Source of the DNA: Ananas comosus
Taxonomy: Eukaryota; Streptophyta; Magnoliopsida; Poales; Bromeliaceae
DNA: 64,000 bases
Direction: 5' to 3'
Assembly: GCF_001540865.1 (NCBI RefSeq)
Contig: NC_033639.1
Coordinates: 10,466,432 to 10,530,431 of the forward strand
The first letter of the stretch is position 1, and each line of letters starts with the position of its first letter. The notes beneath the pieces were generated by a model. The model did no database searches. It saw nothing but the letters and a program-made list of their open reading frames with translations, and was not told where the DNA came from. Below are positions 22,620 through 35,644 of this stretch, piece by piece. Made by a program: the position numbers and the translations under genes.

Positions 22620-24793
22620 TTTACTTGGTTGTTTGTGAATTTTCTGGAGTTATTCTTGCATAGCTAAATTTTTCTTTATATTAATAGATCTGTCAAGAGG
22701 GAGACTCTGAAACTGATTGAGACATTTGTAGAGAAGGCCGAAGGTCAATCACAGATTGGAAAACAGTTTGTTCCACCTATGATGGATCCTGTTCTTGGTG
22801 ACTATGCCAGAAATTTGCCTGATGCGAGGGAATCTGAAGTCTTATCCCTCTTTGCTACTATTATAAACAAGTATATATGCCTTTTCTCCTTTCTCCCTTC
22901 TATGCAGTATTATTTTATATATTGTTATTTGTACATTTAAGAAAAAATTCGATTTCATTGATGCCACTGTAGTTAACTGCATTGCTAACAGACAATAGTG
23001 AAATGCACTCGACAAACAAGTAGGCAAATTTAAATGCAGTATCAGCAGCCCAAAAATTCTTCTAATTACCCGATAAGGATTGATGCAGCTGCAATAGCTG
23101 CATCTACTGTCTTGACTTTTGGATACTGTTGTCTTATTTTTGCAGAATTAAATCTGTTTTTCTTCATCTTTTATAGTATTGTGGACTTAATCCTTGCAGA
23201 TATAAGTCTGCAATGATGGAGGACGTGCCTCGCATATTTGAAGCTGTTTTCCAGTGCACCCTTGATGTAAGGATACATAATAATTTTTAAGACACTAGAT
23301 TTTCTTGTTTGCTTTGTTCTCTTATACAGCAAATTTTGTTTCATTCTGTGCAGATGATTACGAAGAATTTCGAAGACTATCCCGAACACCGTCTCAAATT
23401 CTTCTCTTTACTTCGGGCAATTGGGACCCACTGTTTTCAAGCTCTAATTCAGCTGTCTAGTCAGGTTAGTATTTAAGAGTATCCTTGACATTCTTGGTCC
23501 AGATTGTAGCTTCCTCAATACTAGTCTGTTTGTTTTTTTTCCTTTTCTTTATTTTTTTCTTTTTCTTTACTATGCAGCAATTGAAACTTGTTATGGACTC
23601 CATAAATTGGGCTTTTCGGCATACTGAGCGAAACATTGCTGAGACTGGGCTTAATCTTTTATTGGAAATGCTGAAGAACTTCCAGGTTTTTACTTCTGCT
23701 TATCCCTGTTCAACCATTACTAAATAGATATGCATCAATTCTCACTATCAATAGCACAATTACTTTCAGATGTCGGAGTTCTGTAATCAATTTTACCGGA
23801 CTTACTATTTGACAATTGAACAAGAGATTTTTGCTGTGCTAACTGACACATTCCACAAGCCAGGTTTTAAGCTACATGTTTTGGTGCTTCATCATTTGTT
23901 TTACCTGGTAAGATACAAAAGCTATTCTTTCCACCACTCTTGCTTAGTCTCTTATGGTGAATATTATAAATGCACGAGTCAATAATCAGGTCGATTCAAG
24001 TTCACTCACTGAGCCCTTGTGGGATGCTTCCACCGTACCATACCCATACCCAAATAATATGATGTTTGTTCGTGATTTCACCATAAAGCTTTTGGGATCA
24101 TCATTTCCAAATATGACTGTTGCAGAGGTAGCAACTCGCGTCTAACATCCTTTCTAATTTTATTTTCCTTCTCGAACTTGGGTAGGCATGATAGTTGTGT
24201 GCTTTTTCCTCTCTCCCAGATTACTCAATTTGTTGATGGGCTTTTAGAATCAAGAAATGAGCTTCCGACTTTCAAAAACCATATACGGGATTTCCTTGTG
24301 CAATCGAAAGAGTTCTCGGCACAGGTATTTTAAATTATTTATCTAATTGTTGTACTTTTGTGGTAAAGAAGAAAAAACATTCCTGCTTTTAAGTTGTAGG
24401 CAACTAGGCGTACTGTCTTTTTTCACATACATCCACATACATTCACATACATCCATCTACTAAATACCTAAATAGCAATATAAGTGAGCATTTAAGTGTC
24501 ACCGCTATGAAAGGGTGTCCATAAAATCTGTTCCCAAAATGAAGCAGTGTCAATTATATTGCATATAAATATTCCATGGTTCATAGGAAGCTGTTGAGTG
24601 CTTGGCCCTTTGTGTGTGAATGGTAGAAATAGTACCATGTTGCCATAATTTCTTGGAATTCAATATGCAGGACAACAAAGATCTATACGCCGAGGAGGCT
24701 GCCGCCCAGAGAGAGAGGGAACGCCAAAGGATGCTCTCCATCCCGGGGCTCATCGCCCCGAGCGAGTTGCAGGATGAAATGGTGGATTCATAA
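12926..24793 (+). CDS. XPO1: Exportin-1 (XPO1/CRM1), nuclear export receptor, 32 exons
   Basis: Exons: 12926-13021, 13639-13755, 14853-14945, 15059-15130, 15424-15531, 15607-15689, 16219-16357, 16481-16549, 16784-16861, 17001-17063, 17175-17219, 17578-17685, 17838-17933, 18356-18559, 19248-19307, 19497-19607, 19752-19849, 19934-20042, 20235-20300, 21154-21252, 21355-21435, 21617-21706, 22141-22226, 22448-22528, 22688-22870, 23200-23266, 23354-23464, 23578-23685, 23770-23907, 23990-24127, 24220-24324, 24671-24793. The total is 3225 nt, 1074 aa, full family length. It is a HEAT-repeat karyopherin that, with Ran-GTP, carries leucine-rich NES cargo out of the nucleus. The importin-beta N-terminal region ([14 protein letters not shown]...) comes first. 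Residue Cys500 in [12 protein letters not shown] matches the NES-groove cysteine targeted by leptomycin B. The C-terminus is the acidic [17 protein letters not shown]. The frame closes with no break. Intron 11 is GC-AG; intron 12 carries a duplicated acceptor; intron 14 carries a MITE. Confidence 0.98.
17366..17431. repeat. 33-bp tandem repeat in XPO1 intron 11
   Basis: Two nearly identical units (17366-17398 and 17399-17431) containing ggttagatttttcacttcat. Intronic, with no sign of function. Confidence 0.8.
17710..17849 (+). repeat. 70-bp tandem duplication spanning a 3' splice site of XPO1
   Basis: Units 17710-17779 and 17780-17849 are almost identical. Each contains the branch region, the acceptor tgggcag, and the first 12 bases of exon 13 (gtttgcctggac, or gttttcctggac in the first copy). 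The real acceptor is 17836-17837; the copy at 17766-17767 is a decoy whose use would run into TAG after 11 codons. Confidence 0.9.
18785..19142. mobile_element. 358-bp MITE-like element in XPO1 intron 14
   Basis: It begins GGGTAAACTTCAAATACCAC and ends with the inverted form, giving long terminal inverted repeats that contain internal repeats of a phrase like 'gtggttt...actttagtac'. Flanks are CTA and TAG, so the target duplication may be only TA. Related copies lie at 57076-57433 and 59451-59816, with fragments at about 58200-58349 and 62290-62490. No ORF, so it is non-autonomous. Confidence 0.85.
22573..22617. repeat. (TA)n microsatellite in XPO1 intron 24
   Basis: 45 bases of alternating T and A. 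Confidence 0.95.
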
Positions 24794-26506
24794 CATGCTA
24801 AAATGTACTCCACTACAGAAAAAGCTAATTCCGCAGGTGTCTTCCTCCTAATTTCATTGGGGTTCTTCACATCATTTGCCTAATTTTCTACCAAAATAGG
24901 ATCCGTTTTCATTTAAAATTTTCCTGCTGATTTTTCTATATTCAACCGAGAGAGAGAAAGACGAGGAGTGTCATCTCAAGAGCTGCTCGACTGCTGGTGA
25001 TACTTTCAGGCTTTGTGGTTGAAGTAGCTGCGGCTCTCGTGCAAAATTTGATTGCTGATAAGTATAGTGTGTGTTAGGTGATGTATTTGATCCAACAAAC
25101 CATAGTACAGTTAGGATTTTACTATTATTGTTATTATCATTACATGTTTAGGCTCATTCACATCAATGAAGTGATGGCGTTTGACGGAGTGACAGCATTT
25201 CCCCTTCTGCTGACTCGAGAGATTTGTGGTTTGCTGTATTGTTTACTAGAGAGGGTTTGAAAATTTACATTCTCTTACTATTTTGAGCTGTAGTTTAGCA
25301 ACTTGGTAATTTTATTTTTTTTAATTTTTTTGGCTGTTTTTTTTACTTGCCTGTTGGAATTCTATCTTGTTGAGGGCAAGAAAATTTCTGGAAGCAGTGT
25401 GTAAAATTGTGTCTGGGGAAACGATGTATGAATAGGAAACTACAGATTCAGACAGTGTTAGTCTAATTGAGGCTTTATTTTTGATGGATTTGATGCGAGT
25501 GCAACTTCATAATGATGTTCTGATGTCTTGGTTTAGTCTAATAACTGCCACACAAATGGATACATCTATCTGTTTTTTTTTTATGAGACATTCGAGTCTT
25601 ATAGAATTAATCTTGAGAATTGGCAATAGGTGAAATCGGTTGTTTGTGTTGATATTTCTTCGTTGGTGTGTTTATTTTTCCATTTCTCTTCTGGCAGATT
25701 GGTTGTGGAATGTCTTTGTATCTTGAATGGTTTTCAGTGTGTAGACCTGGGAATGAGGTTTTCATTGTTCTTAGTTCTAAAAAAATGAAGACCACCGTGC
25801 CTAGGCTGGAATCATAGTGAAATCCTGGAATATGGCAAGCCTTTTGTACGAACAAATACAAGCTTTACAACATCACAATTTTCACGACTCAGGCATTTAT
25901 CGTATAAGCGAATTTTCCGCCGGAGATGGTTATTAATTTTGAGCAAAAAGCATCTGTAATTCTGAGGCAAAACAGAGAGTCCGTACCACCAAAAGCAGCT
26001 AAAAGATGAAGGTTGTGCTTCAAGCTACAGCATAAAGCCTATGAGGAACGATTACACAATAAGGCTTTTAAAGCTGTCTCAATCAACTTCAGGAGCTCCA
26101 ACCACGCAAATCATACCCTCAGATACAATTTCGTTCCTATACAACTCAGAAAAGGCCGACTTGTCAGCTTGTTTAGTGTAGCAGTACATCTAACAATCGA
26201 CAAAAGGAATCACCACAAAAGCACGTGAAGCTTTAAATCAAACACTTCAAAAGAAAAGGAAAACACATTGACCAAGCTTGATTTTAGCTGAAGCATAAAT
26301 TAAGGCCGAGACAAGTCTCCCAAAATTCATAATCATAAGTCATACTACAAATTTCGGAATGTCCCAAACTTCAAAAATTTCATAACCACTTAGGCAGACA
26401 GAAAACAGATCTAAGAATAAAACAAACCTCCTCTAGATTAACACAGCACAATTATAAGTCCGCTCTTACAAAAAACACGGCCATTGATAGAAGCACACCA
26501 TCAAAA
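24794..26506. other. convergent intergenic region, XPO1 and eIF3a 3' UTRs
   Basis: XPO1 transcripts end from the left and eIF3a transcripts from the right. The first several hundred bases on each side are presumably 3' UTR. I see poly-T tracts and no conserved ORF. Confidence 0.6.
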
Positions 26507-29495
26507 TCACCCACGATTCCTCGACGAAGACCAAGAGGATGAGGAGGACGACGACAATCTCGACCCGCCACCACCCCCAAATGATGGGCGGCGGTCATCG
26601 CTCCGCCACCTATCGCTGGGTTGGGGAGGCCGATCATCTTGCCTGCCCCACCTATCGGGCTCGGGAGAGGACACAGCTTTTTGGGCCTCAGTCCCGGCGC
26701 GCTTGAACCTCGGGACATATCTTCCCGAACTTGCAGCGGCAGGGGCAGCAGGAGCAGCAGCAGGGGCAGCAGCGGCCGCAGCCGCAGCAGAGGCGGCTGC
26801 AGCAGCAGGGATGGGCTGCAAAGCTTGTGGCCCAGGGATGGGGTCGGCAGGACGGACCACCGGCTCAGATGCACGGCCCAGGAGAGCTTCTCTTCTAAGC
26901 CTTTCCTTCTCTTCCAGTTCAATCTCCCTCTGCCTCTGCCTCTCCGCAATGGCGTCCAACTTAGCCTTGCGTTCGGATTCTTCCTTCTTCCTCCGTTCCT
27001 CCTCTGATACAAAGAGAAATTGTAATTTAATATTTGTTTGATTAGGCCTCAGACGAGGTCAAAAAGGATGAGAATAAGCTGTGACTTATGAACCACAACG
27101 AGTGAATAATCTTAAGGAAAAAAATGGAAGATGTGAAAGTGAGATTAATGAAAAGGTTGGATGCAAAAGATATGAAGTGAGGTTTTTAAAGACTACCACA
27201 CCAGTACCCGTTGTCATATATACTTTTTCACCAAAAGTACCCCACAAATTCATGTGTTAAAGCTTCTACTCCTGGACTACTAAGCGAAGTCAGCTAACTA
27301 TATAATGCCTTCTAGCACCTTCCATTATTCACCAGAAATGAGAACTAGAATCCACCAACTACCATTTCTGGTATTAGCAAATGGAAGCAGCTTTTGATCG
27401 AAAGGATGCACCAGCGAATCAGCGATCATATGATAAAAGGAAAAGAACTTTGCTTCCTGAAATAGCTAATGCACCCAGCAAATATAAAAATGACAAATTT
27501 CACACCATAATTCTGCACAGTAAATATCACCTTCGTGCTTCCGTCTTTCCTCCTCTTCATGCAACTTCGTTAGTCGCTCATTTTCTGACTTGATGAAGTA
27601 GAGCAATTTCCGTTTCTTCTCCCTCTCCTGCTTTCTCATTGCAATTAATTGGTTGATCCGATCCTCCCTCTCTTTCTTAAGCCGGTTAAACTCCGCCTCG
27701 CGGCGGCTAGCAATCCCTTCTTGTAAAATATTCTGCAAAAAGAGCCCAAAGTATTCAACGGTAAGGATAGCACCAAAATTTAGAAACAAAGTAAAAGATC
27801 AAACCAATCATTCATGAAGATGTAATGATATTGCAGGAGGAAACATACCTTATGTTCCAACATTCTCGAGAGCCTGTTCTTTTCCTGCAAGTCACCTGCA
27901 TGGTGCTGCCTACTAAGCTCGATCTCTCTCTACATGAAGCATTAAATAAATCAACACAAGAAACATTGAAGGAAACTATCATGGGGAATTCGCAATTGAA
28001 GAGAATATTTAGGAGCTAACCAATTGTTCTTGCTCATGAAGGATTTTCTCCTCCACCAATCGCTGTTGGAATGCATGCTCGATCAGTGGGGCCTCTTCTT
28101 CTCTCTTTGCCCGTTCTAAGTAGTCCATTGTCTTTGCAAGTTTCTGAAGTTTCTTTTCCATCTCTTGACGTTCCTTCAGTTGCTCGCTCAAAGCCAACTC
28201 CATGAGGGTTTGCTTTGTAATCTTTTCCTACAAGAAAATAAAGTTTACAAATCTTAACAAATCACGAAAGAGTTGTGGACCTCTCATTATAATGAAAGAA
28301 GAGTACTTCATTAGAACGTCATTTATTCCGTCGGACTATCAAGTGTATCAAAGGATTATATTTTGAGCTTACCCCTTCAAGGAGAGGCTTTTTCCCCTTC
28401 TTCTTAGCACGCTTTTCAGTTTCCAGAAGTAAGGCCTGAGCTTCTTGGAGTTCTCTCTCCTCTATTTCCCGACGGATCCTCTGCTCCTCCCTTCGTGAAT
28501 ACTCAGTAGCAAGTCTCTTCTGCTCGGCCTCCTCTGTTATCTTTTGAAGCTTCAGTCTCTTAGACTCTTCCTCCCTTTCCTGAAAAAATAAAATCATAAA
28601 AATAATAACCGAGAATAAAAGGTTCAAAATATTTTGCAACTACAGAGACAGGAGGTTGAAGTTTACAGGCCTTAGTCACACACAGTCCATCTTTCTGCCA
28701 GAACTTAGGATGTTTATTTCCTTAAATTTTTTACGCTCAGGACAAAGGTCTTAAATCTTAATGAACCCAATCATATAGATTTAATATATATGAGAATAGA
28801 AAAAAAAAAAAAGGATAGGTAAAATGCCAATACCATTTCCAACATCTGGCGTTCATGCTCTTCCTTGCGCTTCTCAATAATGGACTTTCGTGCGAGAAGC
28901 CTCCTATGTTCCTTTTCTACTACTTCGGACAAATTGTACAAGCTCTCGCCGAGTTTTGATTGCCTCTTCACAGGCGGATAAATAAGATGCCTTGCTTTAT
29001 TAAGAGAATCAGCAAGCATTGTAAGGTGACCAGAAAGCCTATCGGATTCAATGTCCTGAACACAGAAGATAGCAAAATTAGCCTGATTTGATAAAAGATA
29101 AATTGGTGTTCATATTAATGCTGGAGTAAATCGATAGTATGCACAAATGAGAAGAACACCGACATACCACGTTACCAAAAAGAACTGCGCCCTTTAGATG
29201 ATCGACTTTCATAGGTACAAAGTTATATTTAACTGCATTAACTGCAATTTTCTCCAGAACTGTGAAGTCAAAGAAAGGGATCATCTTTGATAGCTTCTCA
29301 ATTTTCACAGATTGAAACACCTGAGACACCTGAAAAGGTAAAAGGCAGCAAAAATGAAGATGAGAACACACAGCTTCATATTACATTAGTATAGATCTTA
29401 ACATTACATTACTAATACATATAGAAACAATATCATCAAAAATATTATTGAAGAGAAAATAGCAGTACTAATGATGATAACACCCCAAAAAAAGA

Positions 29496-29590
<95 letters not shown>

Positions 29591-32500
29591 AACATATATT
29601 TGTTTTAATGCAGGTTTATTAACAAAATACTTTTCCGAACGAAATTCATCCAATTCATCAGGAAACATGGTTCGTATTAGCAAAAATGTTTCTTAAAGGA
29701 GAGATGTGATGAAATTAAAGTTTTAAAGGGCAAATATGAAAATTTAGAAATTATGGGCTATAAATATAACTAGAATATTTTGCAGGAGTTAGTATGCAAA
29801 TATCTCAAAAAAGCAAAGAAGACTAGTAAAGAGGTACCCCCACCTGTTGTAGTACTCTCAAAGCGGTAAGTTTCTCCAATGCAGGGACATACTGGGAAAG
29901 TTGAACTTCTGGAACAGAAGAGGCTGATGAAAGCTTGCCCCCAAGTTTGGATATCTTAGCAAGCAATGGCTGAACTTTCGACGCAAGATCCAGTGGGTAG
30001 AATTCATTTTCTAAGAGATTGTACAGATCCTTCACTTCTTGGGAGGCACATGACATCACACCTTTAGTGATCTAAAGCGACAAAAGAAAAGAAAATTTTA
30101 AAAATTCTCGTCATTCTACCAATACATGCAATGACCTTGAAATATATTTATGTCTTAACATATCCTTTCGTCATGCTAAATTAGGTGAAATAAGTCACAA
30201 AGAAAGCCAGATAAATGAGAAGAAAAATGAAAAATAATTAGCTTGTATGAGAACAGCAACTTAGACAGTTGGTCTATTGACAAGATGAAAACCTCAAAGC
30301 ATGACAACACCAGCAAAATTTTCAGCATATGGCTTCAAGGCATTTAGCAACTATTGATGATATCAATAATATTAAGTTACAGACTCCATTACGAATTAAT
30401 GCACATATCCAAATCTTACTATTTGCTAATTTTACAGTTTGACAAAATTTTAAATATGTATAGCAAGGAACATTCGACTAAGGCCCTGCTTGGATGCATG
30501 AATACCTTGTTCAGTATATTCTCTTTGATTTACTCAAAAAAATTGTACATTTGATTGATAAGGAGTGTGATCAAATGTTTAAAATGAAAAATCATATTCG
30601 AACTCCAAATCATTTTTCCAAAATACGATAAATCACCTCACAAATGAAATATGCTTTTCTACCAAATCATGGATAGCAAGACGTTTGAAAAAGCAAAAAT
30701 CAAACTCCTTACAATCATACAAGAAAATCCTCATATGGAACAAGCTATCCTTGGATAACTTATTCCGATATCCAAATAAGGCCTCAATGGCCAACTTAGC
30801 ATAGACCAAATATCCATGCTGATTACCTTTTTCTGAAAAAGATTAATAATGAAAGTAATTACATAAATAGTATCAGGAAAAAAATTCCACTAGGCTGACT
30901 TCCAACAAGCTCACAAATTTTGATCTTAGAGTATAACGCAAGTATTTAAAACAAAAAATTAAACATTTTGGACCATACCAAATCTGAGAGAAGTGATGAC
31001 CGTGAAAGCTGCAAAATGGAGCAAAAAAAAGATGTCAGGGTAGAAGGACTTAAATCTATTACTTAGAAAATAAAATAAAATAAAACAACAACTGAAACAA
31101 AAAAGGTACCACTTCTCTGCTCTCTCGTTTAGGTTCAAGAGAAAAGTTAATAAGGCTGGCCATTCGCAAATTACGTTCTTTCTGATTTTCAAGTTCCAGA
31201 TGGGATGCACCATACTTGTGGTCAAATGGTACCACAGAAATCGCAGCTAATAAAACAGAGGATGCTATCAGCTGCAAATCCTTTTGAGATAAATTCTTGT
31301 TGTAGCTCTTTTGCAAACCGAAGAGCTTAAGCCATGCGTATGCATGATAAAGATGGCTATCTGAAACCCAGAATATCTCTGTTAGCTTTGCATAATATAC
31401 GACCATCATTGATGGCTTCGGAGTTTTCTTCACCATGCTCATTAAGCCATGTATATCCTCCGCAGAACGGAAGGCTTCCTGTCAATAAGCATTGCGAAAG
31501 ATTATGATACGAACAAACAGACAAGTGGCTTTTAATGCACATCATCTGAAAGTACAGTTTCTAGAAAAGCGTTGTAATCTGATAAGTCACCCAATTTACA
31601 TGGACAAGTTTGTTTTGTACTCAAAAAAGCTTTTCAAATAGTACTTTTTTTCCACTATAATAGTACATAGGTGAGAAATTTAGTTGCTGAAGATGTACGT
31701 GTAAATTAAAATTTCACATGTATATAATATGTAATTTTTTTAAAGTGCCTTTATGAAACATCCAACATCCCAGCCATTCCAAAATTTGCAGCAAACAGAC
31801 CTGCCATAGCTCAAGATCTGTCGCAATTTTGAGTTGCTCTACTCTTGTATCCAAGTAAAACTGCAAGCTCTCAGGCGCTGTCAGATCAGGACGGTCTCTT
31901 TGATCACGGTGTTTGTTTAAATTAGCAAGATGGTTCCTCATTATTTCACATAGTCTGCGAAATTCAGTAGTTCGCTTGTACTGTTTACAAAATTGGAAAG
32001 CCCGATGTGCAGTCATCTGCGCGTCAAAAGTTGAAACAAAAAATGGATATAAGATAGCAGCCATATTAGATTTCTTGTGCACTAAAAAAGTTAAGATTGA
32101 AAGTATAAAAGTTTAACTAAGAACCAAAGTAACGGAAATAGATACTGGCTGAACATAGATACTGGCCAAATAACAGACTAAAGAAAAGAATTGCAAGATG
32201 ATAGAATCCACATGAAAAGCAACTTGAAAAGGGTTGCATATGCATTGATCAGAGAGTTTTCATCAGAACTCAAAAATTTTATGTAAACAATCAGTTCAAA
32301 TATTTGTCAAATGCAAATGCCAATGAAATGAGACCAACTGGACGTTTCTTTGCGATGTAAGTATGGGCATATCTAATGGCTGTAAAACACAATACAAGAA
32401 TCAAGCCAGTTTTCAATTCACAAATTAAATGTCTTCTCCTATCCTTGCCCCAGTGAGCCAAGCAATCTTATCTTCAAGAGAGAAGGGAAGGGAAGGACTA

Positions 32501-33910
32501 TGGTTTTCTTTTCTTTTTGTGGTTTGTTGTTGTTTCTTTTTTTCTTTTTTTGGGTTGGGTTTTTTTTGATAAAGCAGGTAAGGATATTTGAATGCCCCCA
32601 CCCACGGCAAGGAGTGTACAGAAGGTCCTTAGAGGGGTGTGGAGCTGTACATTGTGGTCATGAAGATTTTCTTCCATGGAACCCGGGCAAATCCATGTAC
32701 AAGCGAGAACTCAGATGGGGGGACTAACAGGAATTCCCCCATAGCTGGACAAATCTAGGCCCACAATACCAATGTACACAGACAATAAATACACAACTGA
32801 AACAGATGTCCAACAAAGCGAGGTGCATAGCTTTGAGGGCAGAGTTGTGCAGAAAACATCTCACAGCAAAACCATCCAATGAAGCAGTATATTCATTTGA
32901 GCATATTCAATGTATCAAACGTGTAGCCACATTTTTTGCTAAAATTAAAAATAAAAACACTTTTACCAATATCCCAAAATAATTCCAAATAAACAGCAAA
33001 GATGGCTTACTGCATAAAGTGCTTCCAGCTTTGAATTGTTACGGAGGATTTCAAGCACCGTTCTGTATGTCTCCCACAAGAATTTGAACCATGGCGTCAC
33101 AAGCTCCCTATCGGATCGATCCTTTCCTTTCTCCCCACTGACATAGCTAAGCATCAAGTCCTCAGGCCTCTGATCAGCTTCCAAATCCTCTACATCCAAG
33201 GCATCTTCTAGGGCTTGTGCTTGGCTTCTAGCTTGTTCAGCTTTTTCCGTGGAAAGCTGCATAAAATGCTTTATCACCTCCTCCAAAGAGCTCACGTTGA
33301 CTTGTTGGCAAACAATTCGGTACTGAATAAGCCCATCCTTCGCAAATCTCCCTCGCCTCATGTCCACACAGAGTTCTACATATTTAAACATTATCCTTTC
33401 CAGGGTCTTCTGCCAGGTTCTGTACCTTTTCGACGTGATAAGATCATGAAGTGCCTGTAGGGCAGCTTGCTTCTGTCCAACATTTATCAATTCTGAAGAA
33501 ACAAGAAGATGAATCAGTGATTTTCAAAACAATCTAATCTTGACATATGTACGGAAAAAGAAAAAAAAGCGAGTCAATAAAAGCAGAAAAATGGAAATGT
33601 CTATGAGAAATATGTAAGCATTTTAGAAGAGCTGAAATACTCAGACCAGATGCATAATGGCATTCATACTCAAAAATAATTAGACTTCTGCCTTTCTTGA
33701 TTTTAATTACGAGACAACAAAGCTTCAGCTGCTATCCTTATTGTAAATACATGTAAGCACTGATATACAATATGCCAGAAGATTCAATCAACATATCAGA
33801 AACAGTGCAAGAAAGGCAGCAATATTTATTAACTGATATATAGAAATAAGGAATAAACACTTACCCTCTGCACGCTTCAAAGCGTTTTCAGGCTTTGCAA
33901 AGGTCGCCAT
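26507..33910 (-). CDS. TIF3A1: Eukaryotic translation initiation factor 3 subunit A, 13 coding exons
   Basis: Minus-strand exons: 33910-33865, 33492-33011, 32016-31801, 31478-31110, 31008-30979, 30071-29844, 29329-29168, 29055-28834, 28579-28373, 28227-28021, 27929-27849, 27732-27531, 27003-26507. The total is 2949 nt, 982 aa, the usual plant length. eIF3a is the scaffold of the eIF3 complex on the 40S subunit in the cytoplasm. The N-terminus [20 protein letters not shown] is the conserved family start. The helical repeat and PCI region span about residues 1-510. A highly charged coiled-coil follows (about 560-820: [29 protein letters not shown]). The tail is an Ala/Pro-rich run, then DRWGRQDDR- and [13 protein letters not shown] repeats, a Gly run and a Ser run. 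Exon 5 is a 30-nt micro-exon. All introns are GT-AG and the frame is clean. Confidence is very high. Confidence 0.97.
29498..29586. repeat. (AT)n microsatellite in an eIF3a intron
   Basis: About 89 bases of AT repeat with one interruption (ataaata), inside the intron between coding exons 6 and 7. Long open frames here are repeat artefacts. Confidence 0.95.
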
Positions 33911-34870
33911 GATCCCAAGAAATGTTTAGTGGTGCCTGCTTTCTACAAGCAGGCGCAATCAAACCTGCATCATCAAAAAAATAAAATATATTCGTATAAT
34001 TTAATCGCAGCATCAAGTATTGAATTCATGGTCATCAGACACCAGAAACCTAGGAAAGACTACATCAGTGCACAAAATGTACCACAAGACGGCAACAATA
34101 AGTATCGACAAAAAAGAATAAAGTAAGAAGAAAACATAGGATAATCCTGACAAAGGCAATAAGAAAGACTAAATAAGCTACAAATGCAACATAAAGCATA
34201 AAAAAAACATAGGATGTGTGAATGAATAAAAAATGATGAGCTTGATACAATTGATTTATCGGCAAAAACAAGCAACATAACAAGATTACACACTTCAAGA
34301 GAAAAATGATTCAGTTTCAAGCCATCGAACTAAAATCCAACAAATCCACAAACACCAGCTTCACCATAAAATTGTAATCTATATCTTATCTAAATCTGTC
34401 TATACCCATCTTGGGATATTCTCACGATACTATCCCAAACACTGCAAATTAACCCCTAGAATATTAAAGTCGAACACATTGCTAGATATTTTACATATGA
34501 TTAGCAAAAATGACCAAAAAGGCAACTTTTTTCTCCAAGATTACATGCAAAAAACCCACGCCAACATCAACGAAGCGGATGGATCCGCCCGTTCCCAAAA
34601 GGATCTTAAAAAACGAAGTAAGCTAAAAATCTATAACCAACCCTTAGATCCATAAATTACCCAAAAAGACCGAGAGATCGAATTAAAGAGGGCAAAGAAA
34701 GCATCGATCGCGCATATAAAGAAGGATCTAACTCACCTCGCTGGGGAATCGAGACGGGGAGAGCACGAGAGGGCGAGGAATCGCGGGGCAGAGAGGAGGC
34801 GCACAGCGGCGGTGGGAGAGAGAAAGAGGTAGAAGTAGAGAGAGAAAGGATTGGCTTTTAAGGGTTTGGG
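33911..34870 (-). other. 5' UTR of eIF3a with one intron
   Basis: The ATG exon extends 5' to an acceptor at 33966-33965 (minus strand GATGATGCAG). A CT-rich leader exon (about 34737-34870) ends at the donor CGAG, GTGAGTTAG at 34736. This is a pyrimidine-rich first exon with a leader intron of about 770 bp. Transcript start is approximate. Confidence 0.6.
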
Positions 34871-35392
34871 GGAGAGTCGACGGGGTAGGGTTTGGTCGCA
34901 TGGGCGATCGATGAGCTGAGCCGGGTAATTTATTCTCTGGTTCGGGCTGGTAGTCGAATTGGACCGTACCGGACCGAACCGGTCCGGTTCAGGGGTGGCT
35001 ATTTTTGATCCGAACCCGATTAGTTAACCAGATCCGACTCGGTTTGGGTCGGTTTTCATCTCAACAGTTTGAACTCGAGTCAGGTTTTGACTAAAAGATA
35101 TTTGTATTGGATTGAATTCTCAACCCGATACGGGTTATGGTTCTTTGTTGAAAAGAATCGGGTTTGGGGTTTAAGACACCACAGCGAATTAAATTAAATG
35201 CAATTTATTTATCCTGCACAATAGAGTAAACAATTGAAAATTTTTAAATTTGGATTTCATGATATTTTGGAATTTTATACATATTTTTCAAATTTTTATG
35301 ACCTTCTTCTGAGGTTTTGAATTTTTTTGAAAAAATTATGGGGTGTTTTTATTATTTTTAAAATTAGTTAGTTTTTTGTTTGAATTATGCAG

Positions 35393-35426
<34 letters not shown>

Positions 35427-35644
35427 CAATAATACCAATGATAATGAAGGGGGCTTTGGTGGAAGAGGCAGTGTGTGAGGTGTTTTTTATTATTATTTTA
35501 ATTTGAAAAATCAAATAAACAATAATATGAAAATATAGATTCAGAAATTTTGTTCGTAAATATAAATCTTTTAAGGGGTATAATGTAAGTTAGAGTTACG
35601 AACTTTAAAATTCAAAATTTTAAGGGGGTTTTATGCAAATATCT
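34871..35644. promoter_or_regulatory. head-to-head promoter region of eIF3a and the CCCH gene
   Basis: About 0.77 kb between two divergent leaders. The left part has repeated 'ccggttcg/ggtttgggtcgg' phrases; the right part is AT-rich with an (AAT)n microsatellite at about 35393-35424. Shared promoter use is inference from geometry. Confidence 0.45.
35393..35424. repeat. (AAT)n microsatellite
   Basis: About ten trinucleotide units followed by imperfect 'accaat' units. Confidence 0.9.

Noticed and set aside
26484..27041. Long plus-strand open frame of 185 codons
   Set aside because: It is the complement of the Ala/Pro/Gly-rich last exon of eIF3a, whose splice model and homology are firm.
29404..29683. 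Open frames of repeated Ile-Tyr
   Set aside because: Translations of an intronic (AT)n microsatellite.
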